27,262 nt of DNA from CACEUX01 sp964404235 (GTDB lineage: Bacteria; Fidelibacterota; Marinisomatia; Marinisomatales; UBA1611), in NCBI GenBank assembly GCA_964404235.1, contig CAYOJL010000017.1, forward strand, positions 1 to 27,262, in the 5' to 3' direction. Below, in pieces: positions 6,854 to 14,889 of this stretch. The stretch's first letter is position 1. Each line of letters starts with the position of its first letter. The notes under the pieces are model-generated. The model searched no databases. It was not told the DNA's origin and saw only the letters and a program-made list of their open reading frames with translations. A program made the position numbers and the translations under genes.

Positions 6854-8757
6854 TGCAGATTTATTGTCCAAGTTTAACACGTTATAAACGTTTTGAAACT
6901 CGTTGTGTTATGGTCGGTGATGTTGGGATTGGTGGTAATAATCCAATTCGCATCCAATCCATGACAACCACAGATACTATGGACACTGATATGACAATTG
7001 CGCAATCGATAAGAATGATCGAGGCAGGGTGTGAGATCGTGCGTATTACTGCTCCCAGTGTAAATGAAGCAAAGAACCTAAGACCTATACTTGATGGGAT
7101 CAGATCAAATGGCTATAAAACCCCATTAGTAGCAGATATACATTTTACTCCTAATGCAGCTGAGATCGCTGCGACCATAGTAGAAAAAGTACGTATTAAT
7201 CCTGGCAATTATGCTGACAGGAAGAAATTCGAGATACATGACTATTCAGATTCATCTTATTTAGAAGAATTAGAAAGGATCAGAGACCGATTTATGCCAT
7301 TGGTCAAGATATGTAAGGAGAATGGTACTGCTATGAGGATTGGGACGAACCATGGTTCCCTTTCAGATCGTATTTTGAGTCGATATGGTGATACCCCTCT
7401 TGGGATGGTTGAATCGGCTATGGAATTTATTCGTATCGCAGAAAGTGAAAGTTATTACGATATGGTCTTATCCATGAAGGCAAGTAATACACAGGTAGTG
7501 GTACAGGCCTATAGGCTTCTAGTGAAAAAAATGATTGAAGAAGGTATGAATTATCCACTTCATTTGGGAGTTACAGAAGCAGGAGAAGCAGAAGATGGCA
7601 GAATAAAGTCAGCATTAGGTATTGGGGCTCTGCTTGAAGATGGAATAGGAGATACGATAAGAGTATCTTTAACAGAAGAGCCTGAGGCGGAGATCCCTGT
7701 GGCCGATACCATAGTAGGCAGATACAATAATATGATAATACAAGAAAACGATCTAGGAGAGATACATTCGCTTCCTTACGATCCTTTCTTCTATAAACGC
7801 CGAACAACAAAACAATTGACGAATTGTGGTTCAGAACATGTACCAAAGGTAATAGGTGACCTATCAAAAAATGGATCTATCAAGTATGAGGATCTAGGTC
7901 AATTTGGCTATTTATACAGTCCAGATCAAGATAAATGGCATGTATCTGACCTTGCCATTGATTTTCTTTATATTGGTTCAAATTCTATTGATTTTGAATT
8001 ACCTGGTACGATAGGAGTGATCCAAGACCATTCCGCTATTGAAAATAAAGATGGATATTATTCACTTTATTCAACTGATCAAATTAGATCTATATCACCA
8101 AATGATATTTCCTTCCTTATATGCCGAGATACAGATAATATTATTGCTGATCTTAAATCTTTAAAAAATTGTATTATTATTCTAGATACAGAGAATTTTC
8201 ATGGATACAGATCACAGAGAAAATATTTTATTGAATGTCAAAAGAATGGAATTGATAATCCTATTATTATTAAGCGCAGATATTGCGGGCTATCAAAAGA
8301 GGAATTAATGCTTCATTCAGCTATAGATATAGGTGCTTTACAGATAGATGGTCTAGGAGATGGTATCTGGCTTTCATCTGACCATGAGCATAGTTATGTA
8401 AATGAAACTGCATTTGGTATACTTCAGGCAAGTAGGACCAGAATATCTAAAACAGAATATATATCCTGCCCTTCATGCGGAAGAACCTTATTTGATCTGC
8501 AGGAGACAACAGCAAAGATCCGTGCACGAACTGATCATTTAAAGGGAGTCAAGATTGGTATAATGGGATGTATTGTTAATGGTCCTGGTGAAATGGCTGA
8601 TGCAGACTATGGTTATGTAGGTACGGGAACAGGTCTCATATCACTATACAAAGGGCAAGAGGTCATTGAAAAGAACGTTAATGCAAATGAAGCAGTTGAC
8701 GCTTTGATTCGGCTAATAGATTCACATGGTGATTGGGTAGAACCAAAAAATGTTTAA
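6853..8757 (+). CDS. ispG: IspG, 4-hydroxy-3-methylbut-2-enyl diphosphate synthase, large form
   Basis: Iron-sulfur enzyme of the MEP isoprenoid pathway; it reductively converts methylerythritol cyclodiphosphate to HMBPP in the cytoplasm. The N-terminal TIM barrel (about residues 1-280) carries the typical IRIQSMTTTDTMDT and CEIVRITAPS segments. The C-terminal [4Fe-4S] domain has the three cysteine ligands Cys539 and Cys542 (SCPSCGRT) and Cys573 (GCIVNGPGE), with Glu580 as the expected fourth ligand. At 634 residues it is far longer than the two-domain E. coli type (about 370). The extra roughly 240 residues (about 285-520) are the insert domain known from Bacteroidetes, Chlamydia and plant enzymes. 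It starts within the stop codon of the upstream TPR gene. Confidence 0.97.
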   Translation: MQIYCPSLTRYKRFETRCVMVGDVGIGGNNPIRIQSMTTTDTMDTDMTIAQSIRMIEAGCEIVRITAPSVNEAKNLRPILDGIRSNGYKTPLVADIHFTPNAAEIAATIVEKVRINPGNYADRKKFEIHDYSDSSYLEELERIRDRFMPLVKICKENGTAMRIGTNHGSLSDRILSRYGDTPLGMVESAMEFIRIAESESYYDMVLSMKASNTQVVVQAYRLLVKKMIEEGMNYPLHLGVTEAGEAEDGRIKSALGIGALLEDGIGDTIRVSLTEEPEAEIPVADTIVGRYNNMIIQENDLGEIHSLPYDPFFYKRRTTKQLTNCGSEHVPKVIGDLSKNGSIKYEDLGQFGYLYSPDQDKWHVSDLAIDFLYIGSNSIDFELPGTIGVIQDHSAIENKDGYYSLYSTDQIRSISPNDISFLICRDTDNIIADLKSLKNCIIILDTENFHGYRSQRKYFIECQKNGIDNPIIIKRRYCGLSKEELMLHSAIDIGALQIDGLGDGIWLSSDHEHSYVNETAFGILQASRTRISKTEYISCPSCGRTLFDLQETTAKIRARTDHLKGVKIGIMGCIVNGPGEMADADYGYVGTGTGLISLYKGQEVIEKNVNANEAVDALIRLIDSHGDWVEPKNV

Positions 8758-8831
8758 CATTGTCCATCTATATCCTAGAATCGTATTATTAGGCTCGTGA
8801 AAACAAGTAACATTCTGAAAAAGAGATCATT

Positions 8832-9266
8832 ATGAGAAAGCTCATTGTCCTATTTACTCTTACCTTTTTATTTGCCCAAACCGGTGAAGGCACCCTTTCG
8901 CCCGTGGTCACATATTGGAAAACTCTAACTGAAGAAGAAAAAGAGATATTTCTTTTTTCCTATTTAACGCAGGTATACGAGACTCACTCTGAATTGAAAA
9001 GTAATGTAGGATATGGCGACATTACTGAATGGTATTACGATAATCGAGCTGAGATGGTATATGGGATCTTTGACCAGCTTGAAGTGGTCAGAATTTCAGA
9101 GATCGTTAAATGGGTAAATGAATTCTATTCTCACGGAGAGTATGCAAATCGCCCATTTATCGAAGCATTAGAATTTGCCTATCGTTTTGCGGAAGCATCT
9201 GGTGTTAATATGTGGGAAAAATATGAGAATCTCAAATTTGATAAGATAAAACCTGGAAAAGAATAA
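8832..9266 (+). CDS. Small exported helical protein, unknown
   Basis: A 144-residue protein with a clear signal peptide (hydrophobic core LIVLFTLTFLFA, cleavage near FAQ). The mature part is helix-prone and rich in acidic and aromatic residues (for example YWKTLTEEEKEIFLFSYL and FIEALEFAYRFAEASG). I recognise no domain. The TAA overlaps the ATG of the following 63-aa membrane protein (TAATG), so the two are probably made together. AAAGAG shortly before the ATG is a weak ribosome site. The signal peptide and coupling make it a real gene; its function is unknown. Confidence 0.75.
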   Translation: MRKLIVLFTLTFLFAQTGEGTLSPVVTYWKTLTEEEKEIFLFSYLTQVYETHSELKSNVGYGDITEWYYDNRAEMVYGIFDQLEVVRISEIVKWVNEFYSHGEYANRPFIEALEFAYRFAEASGVNMWEKYENLKFDKIKPGKE

Positions 9267-9457
9267 TGTCTTTTCGACAGCCAGAGTTTATCAAAGATTG
9301 GCTGAATATATATCGGGAAGGAGGTCTAATTCATCTTCTGAAAGAGAAAGGTTGGTCAGTGGTATTTGTATTCTTTTTTTACTACCTTATTCGTGATTCT
9401 ATTCTATATATCATTATTCCGTACATTGCTTACTCAAATATTAGTTCATGTTCATAG
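9266..9457 (+). CDS. Small single-pass membrane protein (63 aa)
   Basis: An N-terminal amphipathic, cytosolic-looking segment of about 27 residues is followed by a hydrophobic stretch around residues 30-58, broken by YYLIRDS and ending IIPYIAY. This fits a one-pass or re-entrant inner-membrane protein. The pattern EKGW, hydrophobic, YYLIRDSILYIIIPY resembles small unnamed membrane proteins I recall from other FCB bacteria, but I cannot name a family. It is coupled by TAATG to the exported protein upstream and ends ten bases before the likely M1 peptidase start. The function is unknown. Confidence 0.72.
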   Translation: MSFRQPEFIKDWLNIYREGGLIHLLKEKGWSVVFVFFFYYLIRDSILYIIIPYIAYSNISSCS

Positions 9458-9467
9458 ATCAAATATT

Positions 9468-11414
9468 ATGATTCGATTGACTTTAATAATCCTTTTGTAT
9501 TCTTTAGGTCTTTTTGCACAGAATCCTATTGATAAATCTATAGAGAACTGTAGTAATCATAATTCTATAGCTAGGTGGGTAACATCCGGATCTACTTTAA
9601 CTGAAAACCAAGAAAAGATCGATATACATTATTATGGTATCAATATTGATATTGATCTTGAAATTGAGGAGATCAATGGTTCAGTTATTATCAATGGATC
9701 TATAGGAATGGATCAACCAGACTCTATACAACTAGATTTTTCAGATCAAATGATTGTGGATTCAGTGAAATATTATGGGGAAGAATGGACCTTTCATCAT
9801 GAGAATGATATAATAAACATACCTGTGCCAGATGCAACGATTCCTGAAGGTTATGATTTTAGTTTAGAGATTTTTTACCATGGTCATCCTCCATCTACTG
9901 GTTTTGGTTCATTTAATTTCGATGAGCATATGAATATTGATCATATATGGACATTATCTGAGCCATATGGAAGTAGGACCTGGTGGCCTTGTAAAGATGA
10001 TCCTTCAGATAAGGCAGATTCTGCTGATATCGTGATTATTGTGCCTAGTGAACAAATCGCAGTTTCAAATGGGGTATTAGTAGAAGAGGTAGATATGGGA
10101 GATGGTAGGAAAAAATACCATTGGTCTGAACGCTACCCGATATGTACTTATCTCGTGTCAATAACTACATATCCATACACCGTTTGGTATGATCAATATA
10201 TAGGACTTAATGGAGATACTCTGCCTTTGGAGTACTATGTATATCCAGATCATTATGATATAGTTTACGATAATTATTTATTGACCAATGATATGATGGA
10301 GGTATTTGCAGAAAAATTTGGAGAATACCCATTTATGGGTGAAAAATATGGACATGCCGAGTTTGGTCGTGGTGGGGGAATGGAGCATCAGACCATTACC
10401 AGTATGGGTGGTTATTCTCAATGGTTAATTGCGCATGAATTAGGACATCAATGGTGGGGGGATCTGATCACTTGTGCCAGTTTTCATCATATATGGCTTA
10501 ATGAGGGGTTCGCCAGATTTTCAGAAGCGCTTTGGGAGGAGGCTTATAATGGTGTGGATGCATATAAAAATTATTGGTTAAATCATGCATATTATGGTGA
10601 AGGAACAGTATATGTGGAAGAACCCAACACTGCAAGCCAGATCTTTAATGGTAATCTTACTTATAATAAAGCAGGCTGGGTTGTTCATATGTTAAGGGGA
10701 GTAATGGGGGATAGCCTCTTTTTTGAAACACTTCAATCTTATGGTTCAAATGATTCTTTAGCATATGCAGCTGCAACTACTGAAGATTTTCAATTGGTTT
10801 GTGAAGATATTTCAGGGTTAGAACTAAATGATTTTTTCCAACAGTGGATCTATAATGATTATTATCCACGATACGCATTATACTGGGAATTACAAGACAC
10901 AGATGAATTGATCATAAAGATAGAACAAACACAAAACTGGCAATATTTTCATATGCCAATAGATCTTCAGGTTCTTTTCCCAAATGATACCTTGTTTTTT
11001 AGAGTAGATAATGATGGACCAAGCCAAGAATATAATCTTGGTATTGTAGATGGTAATCCATACGCAATATGGTTAGATCCAGAGAATTGGATCTTAAAAG
11101 AAGTAGAATATATGTCAATAGGCAGCCCACTACCTGAGCAGGCAAAAATTACTCTTTTTCCAGCTTACCCTAACCCTTTCAATCCTCAAACTTCAATTCG
11201 ATTTTTTGTACCGGATCAGTTAGGCCAAATAGAACCTACTATCAGGGTATTTGATATTAGTGGTCGTTTAGTAGACCAATTAAATACATCTTTTCCTGCT
11301 ATTGGTTACAACCAGATAAAATGGAATGCAATTAACCAAGGTTCCGGAATCTATTTTGTTCAGCTGTCAGCAAATAATTTATTCTATACCCAGAAGGTAC
11401 AACTTTTAAAATAG
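9468..11414 (+). CDS. T9SS-targeted M1 family metallopeptidase
   Basis: Zinc peptidase of the M1 family. I start it at ATG 9468 because this gives a clean signal peptide (MIRLTLIILLYSLGLFA|QNP); the frame is open from 9366, but that would add a second hydrophobic stretch overlapping the preceding gene. Zinc ligands are His323 and His327 (HELGHQWWGD) and Glu346 (NEGFA). The exopeptidase motif reads GGMEH rather than GxMEN, a variant I recall from Bacteroidetes relatives. The last 90 or so residues (from about 558) form a type A sorting domain: YPNPFNPQTSIRF, then IRVFDISGRLV, and a terminal GIYFVQLS...KVQLLK. This indicates export through the outer membrane by the type IX secretion system. Length is about 648 residues. 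TAG is directly followed by the folB ATG. Confidence 0.92.
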   Translation: MIRLTLIILLYSLGLFAQNPIDKSIENCSNHNSIARWVTSGSTLTENQEKIDIHYYGINIDIDLEIEEINGSVIINGSIGMDQPDSIQLDFSDQMIVDSVKYYGEEWTFHHENDIINIPVPDATIPEGYDFSLEIFYHGHPPSTGFGSFNFDEHMNIDHIWTLSEPYGSRTWWPCKDDPSDKADSADIVIIVPSEQIAVSNGVLVEEVDMGDGRKKYHWSERYPICTYLVSITTYPYTVWYDQYIGLNGDTLPLEYYVYPDHYDIVYDNYLLTNDMMEVFAEKFGEYPFMGEKYGHAEFGRGGGMEHQTITSMGGYSQWLIAHELGHQWWGDLITCASFHHIWLNEGFARFSEALWEEAYNGVDAYKNYWLNHAYYGEGTVYVEEPNTASQIFNGNLTYNKAGWVVHMLRGVMGDSLFFETLQSYGSNDSLAYAAATTEDFQLVCEDISGLELNDFFQQWIYNDYYPRYALYWELQDTDELIIKIEQTQNWQYFHMPIDLQVLFPNDTLFFRVDNDGPSQEYNLGIVDGNPYAIWLDPENWILKEVEYMSIGSPLPEQAKITLFPAYPNPFNPQTSIRFFVPDQLGQIEPTIRVFDISGRLVDQLNTSFPAIGYNQIKWNAINQGSGIYFVQLSANNLFYTQKVQLLK

Positions 11415-11780
11415 ATGGATAAGATCTGTATAATCGATCTAAAAATTCCAGGTAAGCATGGGGTATATGAATTTGAAAAGGATAAGGAAGGTTTATTTGA
11501 GTTGGATATTGAGATGTATACCGATTTGACCTTGCCTGGGAACTCGGACCAGTTGAATGATACAGTGAATTATGATGAAGCCGTTGGGGTGATCACTGAT
11601 ATTTTTCATAAAAAGGATTACAATTTGATTGAGGCAGTTGGAGATGATATATGCAAAGGTCTTTTAAGAAAGTATCCAATAGAGAAAGTTATTGTTAGGA
11701 TAAGGAAACCTCATGCGCCAATTATGGCAAATCTAAAGACTGTAGAGATAGAGCTTGTAAGGGAAAAAAATGAATTCTGA
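11415..11780 (+). CDS. folB: Dihydroneopterin aldolase
   Basis: Cytoplasmic enzyme of folate synthesis: it cleaves 7,8-dihydroneopterin to 6-hydroxymethyl-dihydropterin and glycolaldehyde. The 121-residue length is typical. Family landmarks include GKHGVYEFEKD near the N-terminus, Tyr53 in VNYDEAV, the pterin-anchoring Glu73 in NLIEAVGDDI, and Lys98 in RIRKPHAPI, matching the conserved Tyr/Glu/Lys set of the enzyme. It begins with no gap after the peptidase stop and overlaps folK by 11 bases, so the two consecutive folate steps are coupled. Confidence 0.93.
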   Translation: MDKICIIDLKIPGKHGVYEFEKDKEGLFELDIEMYTDLTLPGNSDQLNDTVNYDEAVGVITDIFHKKDYNLIEAVGDDICKGLLRKYPIEKVIVRIRKPHAPIMANLKTVEIELVREKNEF

Positions 11781-12279
11781 CATGGTATATCTATCCTTAG
11801 GGTCAAATCTTGGGGATCGAGAATCAAATTTAGCACAAGCAACCATGGCGCTGTCCATTAATTTTGAGATATCTGGTATTAAAAGCTCAACATACTATGA
11901 GTCGGAACCTTTATACAATAAAGACCAACCAGAATTTTTGAATTCTGTTGTCAAATTTTCTACAACTTTAAAACCATTTGATGTATTAGATGTTATACAA
12001 AAGGTCGAGAGAATGTTAGGCAGGCCAGATAAAAGAGAAAAAAATCAGCCGAGGATCATTGATGTAGACATTCTTTTTCATGGTGATGCGGTAATAGAGA
12101 CTAAAGATCTATCAATACCTCATCCTATGATCTCATTAAGAAAATTTATTTTAATACCATTTGCTGAAATAGAACCAGGCTTTGAAATTCCACATTCCAA
12201 TTTGACCATAAATGATCTAATTGAGAATTGTCCAGACAATTCTAGAGTTACAAGGCACTATATGGATACACAAGCTTGA
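11770..12279 (+). CDS. folK: 6-hydroxymethyl-7,8-dihydropterin pyrophosphokinase (HPPK)
   Basis: Transfers pyrophosphate from ATP to 6-hydroxymethyl-dihydropterin, the step directly after FolB. The 169-residue protein has the standard motifs: YLSLGSNLGDRESNL at the N-terminus, the HPPK signature QPRIIDVDILFHGD, and IPHPMISLRKFILIPFAEI near the C-terminus. It overlaps folB by 11 bases and the downstream kinase by four (its TGA sits inside the TTG start region). No folP or folE is present in the window. Confidence 0.96.
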   Translation: MNSDMVYLSLGSNLGDRESNLAQATMALSINFEISGIKSSTYYESEPLYNKDQPEFLNSVVKFSTTLKPFDVLDVIQKVERMLGRPDKREKNQPRIIDVDILFHGDAVIETKDLSIPHPMISLRKFILIPFAEIEPGFEIPHSNLTINDLIENCPDNSRVTRHYMDTQA

Positions 12280-12920
12280 AGAATTTATATTATATTGCAA
12301 TTGAAGGTCCCATTGGTGTAGGGAAGACCAGTCTAGCGAATCTTATGTCAAAAGAACTCGGAGCAAAGCTAGTTCTTGAAGAATTTGAAGAGAACCCATT
12401 CCTTCCTGATTTTTATAAAGATCCAGAACGTTATTCTTTTCAAACACAGCTTTTCTTTTTGCTCCAGCGATACCGCCAACAGCAAGAGCTAAGACAAGTT
12501 GATATGTTTCAAAATTTATTAGTTACAGACTATATGTTTGTCAAGGATAGGCTATTTGCTTCATTAAATTTAAATGAAAAGGAAATGCAGTTATATGATA
12601 CAGTTGCCAATCTATTAGAGCGCAATATAATCAAGCCAGATCTTGTTATCTATCTACAAGCGGATACTGATACATTGATGAAAAATATTGAACATCGCGG
12701 TAGGGAGATGGAATCAGATATTGCCTATGACTATATAGATGCGTTAGGTCAGGTATACACAGAATATTTTTTCCGATACCAGGATACACCACTGGTCATT
12801 ATCAATACTAATAATATTGATTTTGTTCATAATGAGAGCGATCTAAAAGAAGTGATAAAATATATCAGACAACCTATTTCAGGTACAAAATTTTTTAATC
12901 CGGTCTCAGGTAGTGAATGA
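12276..12920 (+). CDS. Deoxynucleoside kinase (dAK/dGK family)
   Basis: A 214-residue salvage kinase that phosphorylates deoxynucleosides. Landmarks are the P-loop GPIGVGKTS (residues 11-19), EEFEENPFLPDFY, the FLLQRYRQQ helix, a DRLFAS segment in place of the usual DR motif, and an arginine-rich lid HRGREME. The start is TTG within TTGA, overlapping the folK stop; no ATG exists before the P-loop, so a non-ATG start is needed. Specificity among dA, dG and dC cannot be assigned reliably. The order folK then this kinase is one I recall from Bacteroidetes genomes. The end overlaps the next small gene by ATGA. Confidence 0.9.
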   Translation: MKNLYYIAIEGPIGVGKTSLANLMSKELGAKLVLEEFEENPFLPDFYKDPERYSFQTQLFFLLQRYRQQQELRQVDMFQNLLVTDYMFVKDRLFASLNLNEKEMQLYDTVANLLERNIIKPDLVIYLQADTDTLMKNIEHRGREMESDIAYDYIDALGQVYTEYFFRYQDTPLVIINTNNIDFVHNESDLKEVIKYIRQPISGTKFFNPVSGSE

Positions 12921-13096
12921 TTAAGTGGCTATTACTAGCAGTACTTGTATATTTTTTATATCGATCTGTAGGACCTTTATTATCTATTTTTAAATTCAAT
13001 CGTTCCATAAAAGAAAAAAAACGTAAAGCTGTGATCAGGAATAAAGTTTCAAAGATGAATATTAAGGATGCAGAGTTTGAGGATAATATAGAATGA
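12917..13096 (+). CDS. Small membrane protein (59 aa), DUF4834-like
   Basis: A short gene fitted exactly between two others: its ATG overlaps the kinase stop (ATGA) and its TGA overlaps the DoxX start (ATGA), giving 59 codons plus stop. The product starts MIKWLLLAVLVYFLYRSVGP, one transmembrane helix followed by Gly-Pro, and continues with a basic then acidic soluble tail ending EFEDNIE. This layout (N-terminal helix, YRxxGP, charged tail) resembles the DUF4834 family of Bacteroidetes; that assignment is from memory. The double four-base overlap strongly supports it being translated. The function is unknown. Confidence 0.8.
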   Translation: MIKWLLLAVLVYFLYRSVGPLLSIFKFNRSIKEKKRKAVIRNKVSKMNIKDAEFEDNIE

Positions 13097-13527
13097 AAGA
13101 CCTTAAAAAGATCTTAATTAAAGAAAATATATTTGATAATAGTAGAGAATGGGGTATTGCTGCCCTACGCATTATCCCATCATTTTATCTATTTTACTAT
13201 CATGGGCTAAGAAAAATAATGAATGGGACCAGAACATGGAATTGGCTTGGCGAAGCTGCCATGCCTCTGCTTGGTATTGATTTTGGTTATACATTTTTTG
13301 GATTTTTAGCAGCATTAAGTGAAGGTGTGCTTACTTGGTTGGTTATTTTTGGGCTTTGGACAAGAGCCTCATCTATATTTATCATTATTACTATGTTCCT
13401 AGCAGGTCTTTATCATTTAGTTGATGGTGAGTCTGCAGAAATGGCTTTTATCTATTTTACAGTTTATTTAGCAATCCTTATTCTTGGCCCGGGTAAATAT
13501 AGTTTAGATCATAAACTATATAGTTGA
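13093..13527 (+). CDS. DoxX family membrane protein
   Basis: A 144-residue inner-membrane protein with four predicted helices and DoxX-family features: ALRIIPSFYLFYYHGLRKI in helix 1, FFGFLAALSEGVLTWLVIFG in helix 2, FLAGLYHLVDG, and a final ILGPGKYSLDHKL. The ending GPG(K/R)xSLD is characteristic. DoxX proteins are linked to quinone/thiosulfate oxidation or oxidative stress complexes in some organisms, but most, including this one, have no assigned reaction. It starts inside the stop of the 59-aa gene and ends the folB-to-doxX coupled run; a 64-base gap follows. Confidence 0.9.
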   Translation: MKDLKKILIKENIFDNSREWGIAALRIIPSFYLFYYHGLRKIMNGTRTWNWLGEAAMPLLGIDFGYTFFGFLAALSEGVLTWLVIFGLWTRASSIFIIITMFLAGLYHLVDGESAEMAFIYFTVYLAILILGPGKYSLDHKLYS

Positions 13528-13591
13528 ATCTGTATCATCTTATAAAAATAAAATAGCTGAACTGAAAACCAAAAAGAGCTACCTTTAGGCT

Positions 13592-14173
13592 ATGAAATTA
13601 TTTTTGTGTTTTATTTTTTCGTCCTTTCTATTTGCAGAATTTGATCAAGTGTACAATGGGTTTGGTATTGATATTGGATCAAATGGTTCGGGTATTTTTG
13701 TTACTAGACAAGCCACACATGAATCAGAAAAATACTCTTTAAATGGAGAATTAAGGTTCTATGATATTAAGGCCTCTGATGAAACGATCATATATAATTA
13801 TTATAGTGGCCAATATCAGTCCGTCGGTGGAAAAAGTTTAATAATGTTACCATTTTTATTTGGTGCTAATTATTATCCATTTGTAGGCCAAATAGAAAAT
13901 AATTTTTCACCATTTATTACTGCACGAATAGGTGGGGTTCTTAGTGTGGATGGAAAAGAAACCGGTACATTTCGAGAAAGGTGGGAAGCACCCGAAACAC
14001 AAATCTCTCCTGGAGGATTTTTGGGTATTGGAATTGATTTTAAACTTGTAGGACAATCATCTGTGTCGGTTATGGTTGGTCTAGAGATTTTACCATTGAA
14101 TAAAAAAGTGGATGGCATGGATGATTATTCAGGTAGATTGATTCATATCTCATTTAATCGTCGTTCTAAATAG
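13592..14173 (+). CDS. Small exported beta-rich protein, probable outer-membrane beta-barrel
   Basis: A 193-residue protein with a signal peptide (FLCFIFSSFLFA|EFDQ). The mature part alternates polar and hydrophobic residues with many glycines and aromatics (GFGIDIGSNGSGIFV, PFITARIGGVLSV, GGFLGIGIDFKLVG, SVSVMVGLEILPL), as in 8- to 10-stranded outer-membrane barrels. The last segment, RLIHISFNRRSK, is strand-like but lacks the ideal terminal aromatic. No family is recognised. The TAG overlaps the GTG start of rsmE (TAGTG), so an envelope protein is coupled to an rRNA methyltransferase; the link is probably only positional. Confidence 0.75.
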   Translation: MKLFLCFIFSSFLFAEFDQVYNGFGIDIGSNGSGIFVTRQATHESEKYSLNGELRFYDIKASDETIIYNYYSGQYQSVGGKSLIMLPFLFGANYYPFVGQIENNFSPFITARIGGVLSVDGKETGTFRERWEAPETQISPGGFLGIGIDFKLVGQSSVSVMVGLEILPLNKKVDGMDDYSGRLIHISFNRRSK

Positions 14174-14880
14174 TGATTGCTGATAAAACATTCTATGTAG
14201 ATCCAAAAAATGTTATTGGTACTACCTTCATTTTAGATGAAGAAGAATCCCACCACATCACACAAGTTTTTCGGCTTGAATTAGGTTCAGTCGTATATCT
14301 ATTAAATGGAATTGGTTCATCTTATCGTGCAACAATAAGTTCGATCAATGGAGGTATTGTTAGTGGAAAAATTGAAGACACATTAGAATCATTTGGTGAG
14401 AATAAAATTCATATCAGGATCGCTCCAGCAATTATCAAACGGAATCGTTTCGAAAATCTTTTAGAAAAAGTAACTGAACTAGGTGCAAAGGAGATCCAGC
14501 CTCTTTTAACAGATAGATCCATAAAAAGAACAATAAATATTGAAAGATGTAAAAAGATCATTATTTCGGCTTCAAAACAATGTCAAAGAAGTCATCTCCC
14601 TATCATCCATAAACCGATTGATATTAGCTCATGGTTAAATGACTTAGAGGGACAGTGTTTTGCCGCTATTCAGGAAGCCAAAGATCATTTATCTACATTA
14701 AATATTGAAAAGAATAAAGTGGTAAATGTCATGATTGGACCAGAAGGAGATTTTAGTAAAAAAGAGGTTCAAACTATGAAAAACATGGGAGTAGAATTCT
14801 ATTCTTTAGGAGTTCGACGTCTCAGGACTGAGACAGCAGCTCTATCTACAATGTCAATATTAAATGAACTAATGATATGA
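14173..14880 (+). CDS. rsmE: RsmE, 16S rRNA m3U1498 methyltransferase
   Basis: SPOUT-class methyltransferase that methylates N3 of U1498 in 16S rRNA using S-adenosylmethionine. At 235 residues it is typical. The N-terminal PUA-like part has DEEESHHITQVFRLELG, the middle has RFENLLEKVTELGAKEIQPL, and the C-terminal knot has MIGPEGDFSKKEV and SLGVRRLRTETAAL, all diagnostic. The start is GTG overlapping the previous TAG. The HIT gene follows nine bases after the stop. Confidence 0.96.
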   Translation: MIADKTFYVDPKNVIGTTFILDEEESHHITQVFRLELGSVVYLLNGIGSSYRATISSINGGIVSGKIEDTLESFGENKIHIRIAPAIIKRNRFENLLEKVTELGAKEIQPLLTDRSIKRTINIERCKKIIISASKQCQRSHLPIIHKPIDISSWLNDLEGQCFAAIQEAKDHLSTLNIEKNKVVNVMIGPEGDFSKKEVQTMKNMGVEFYSLGVRRLRTETAALSTMSILNELMI

Positions 14881-14889
14881 GGACCTCCT

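Noticed and set aside
9266..9470. Possible frameshift joining the 63-aa protein and the M1 peptidase
   Set aside because: The 63-aa frame has its own coupled start and a stop before the peptidase's signal peptide at 9468, so two separate intact genes explain the region better.
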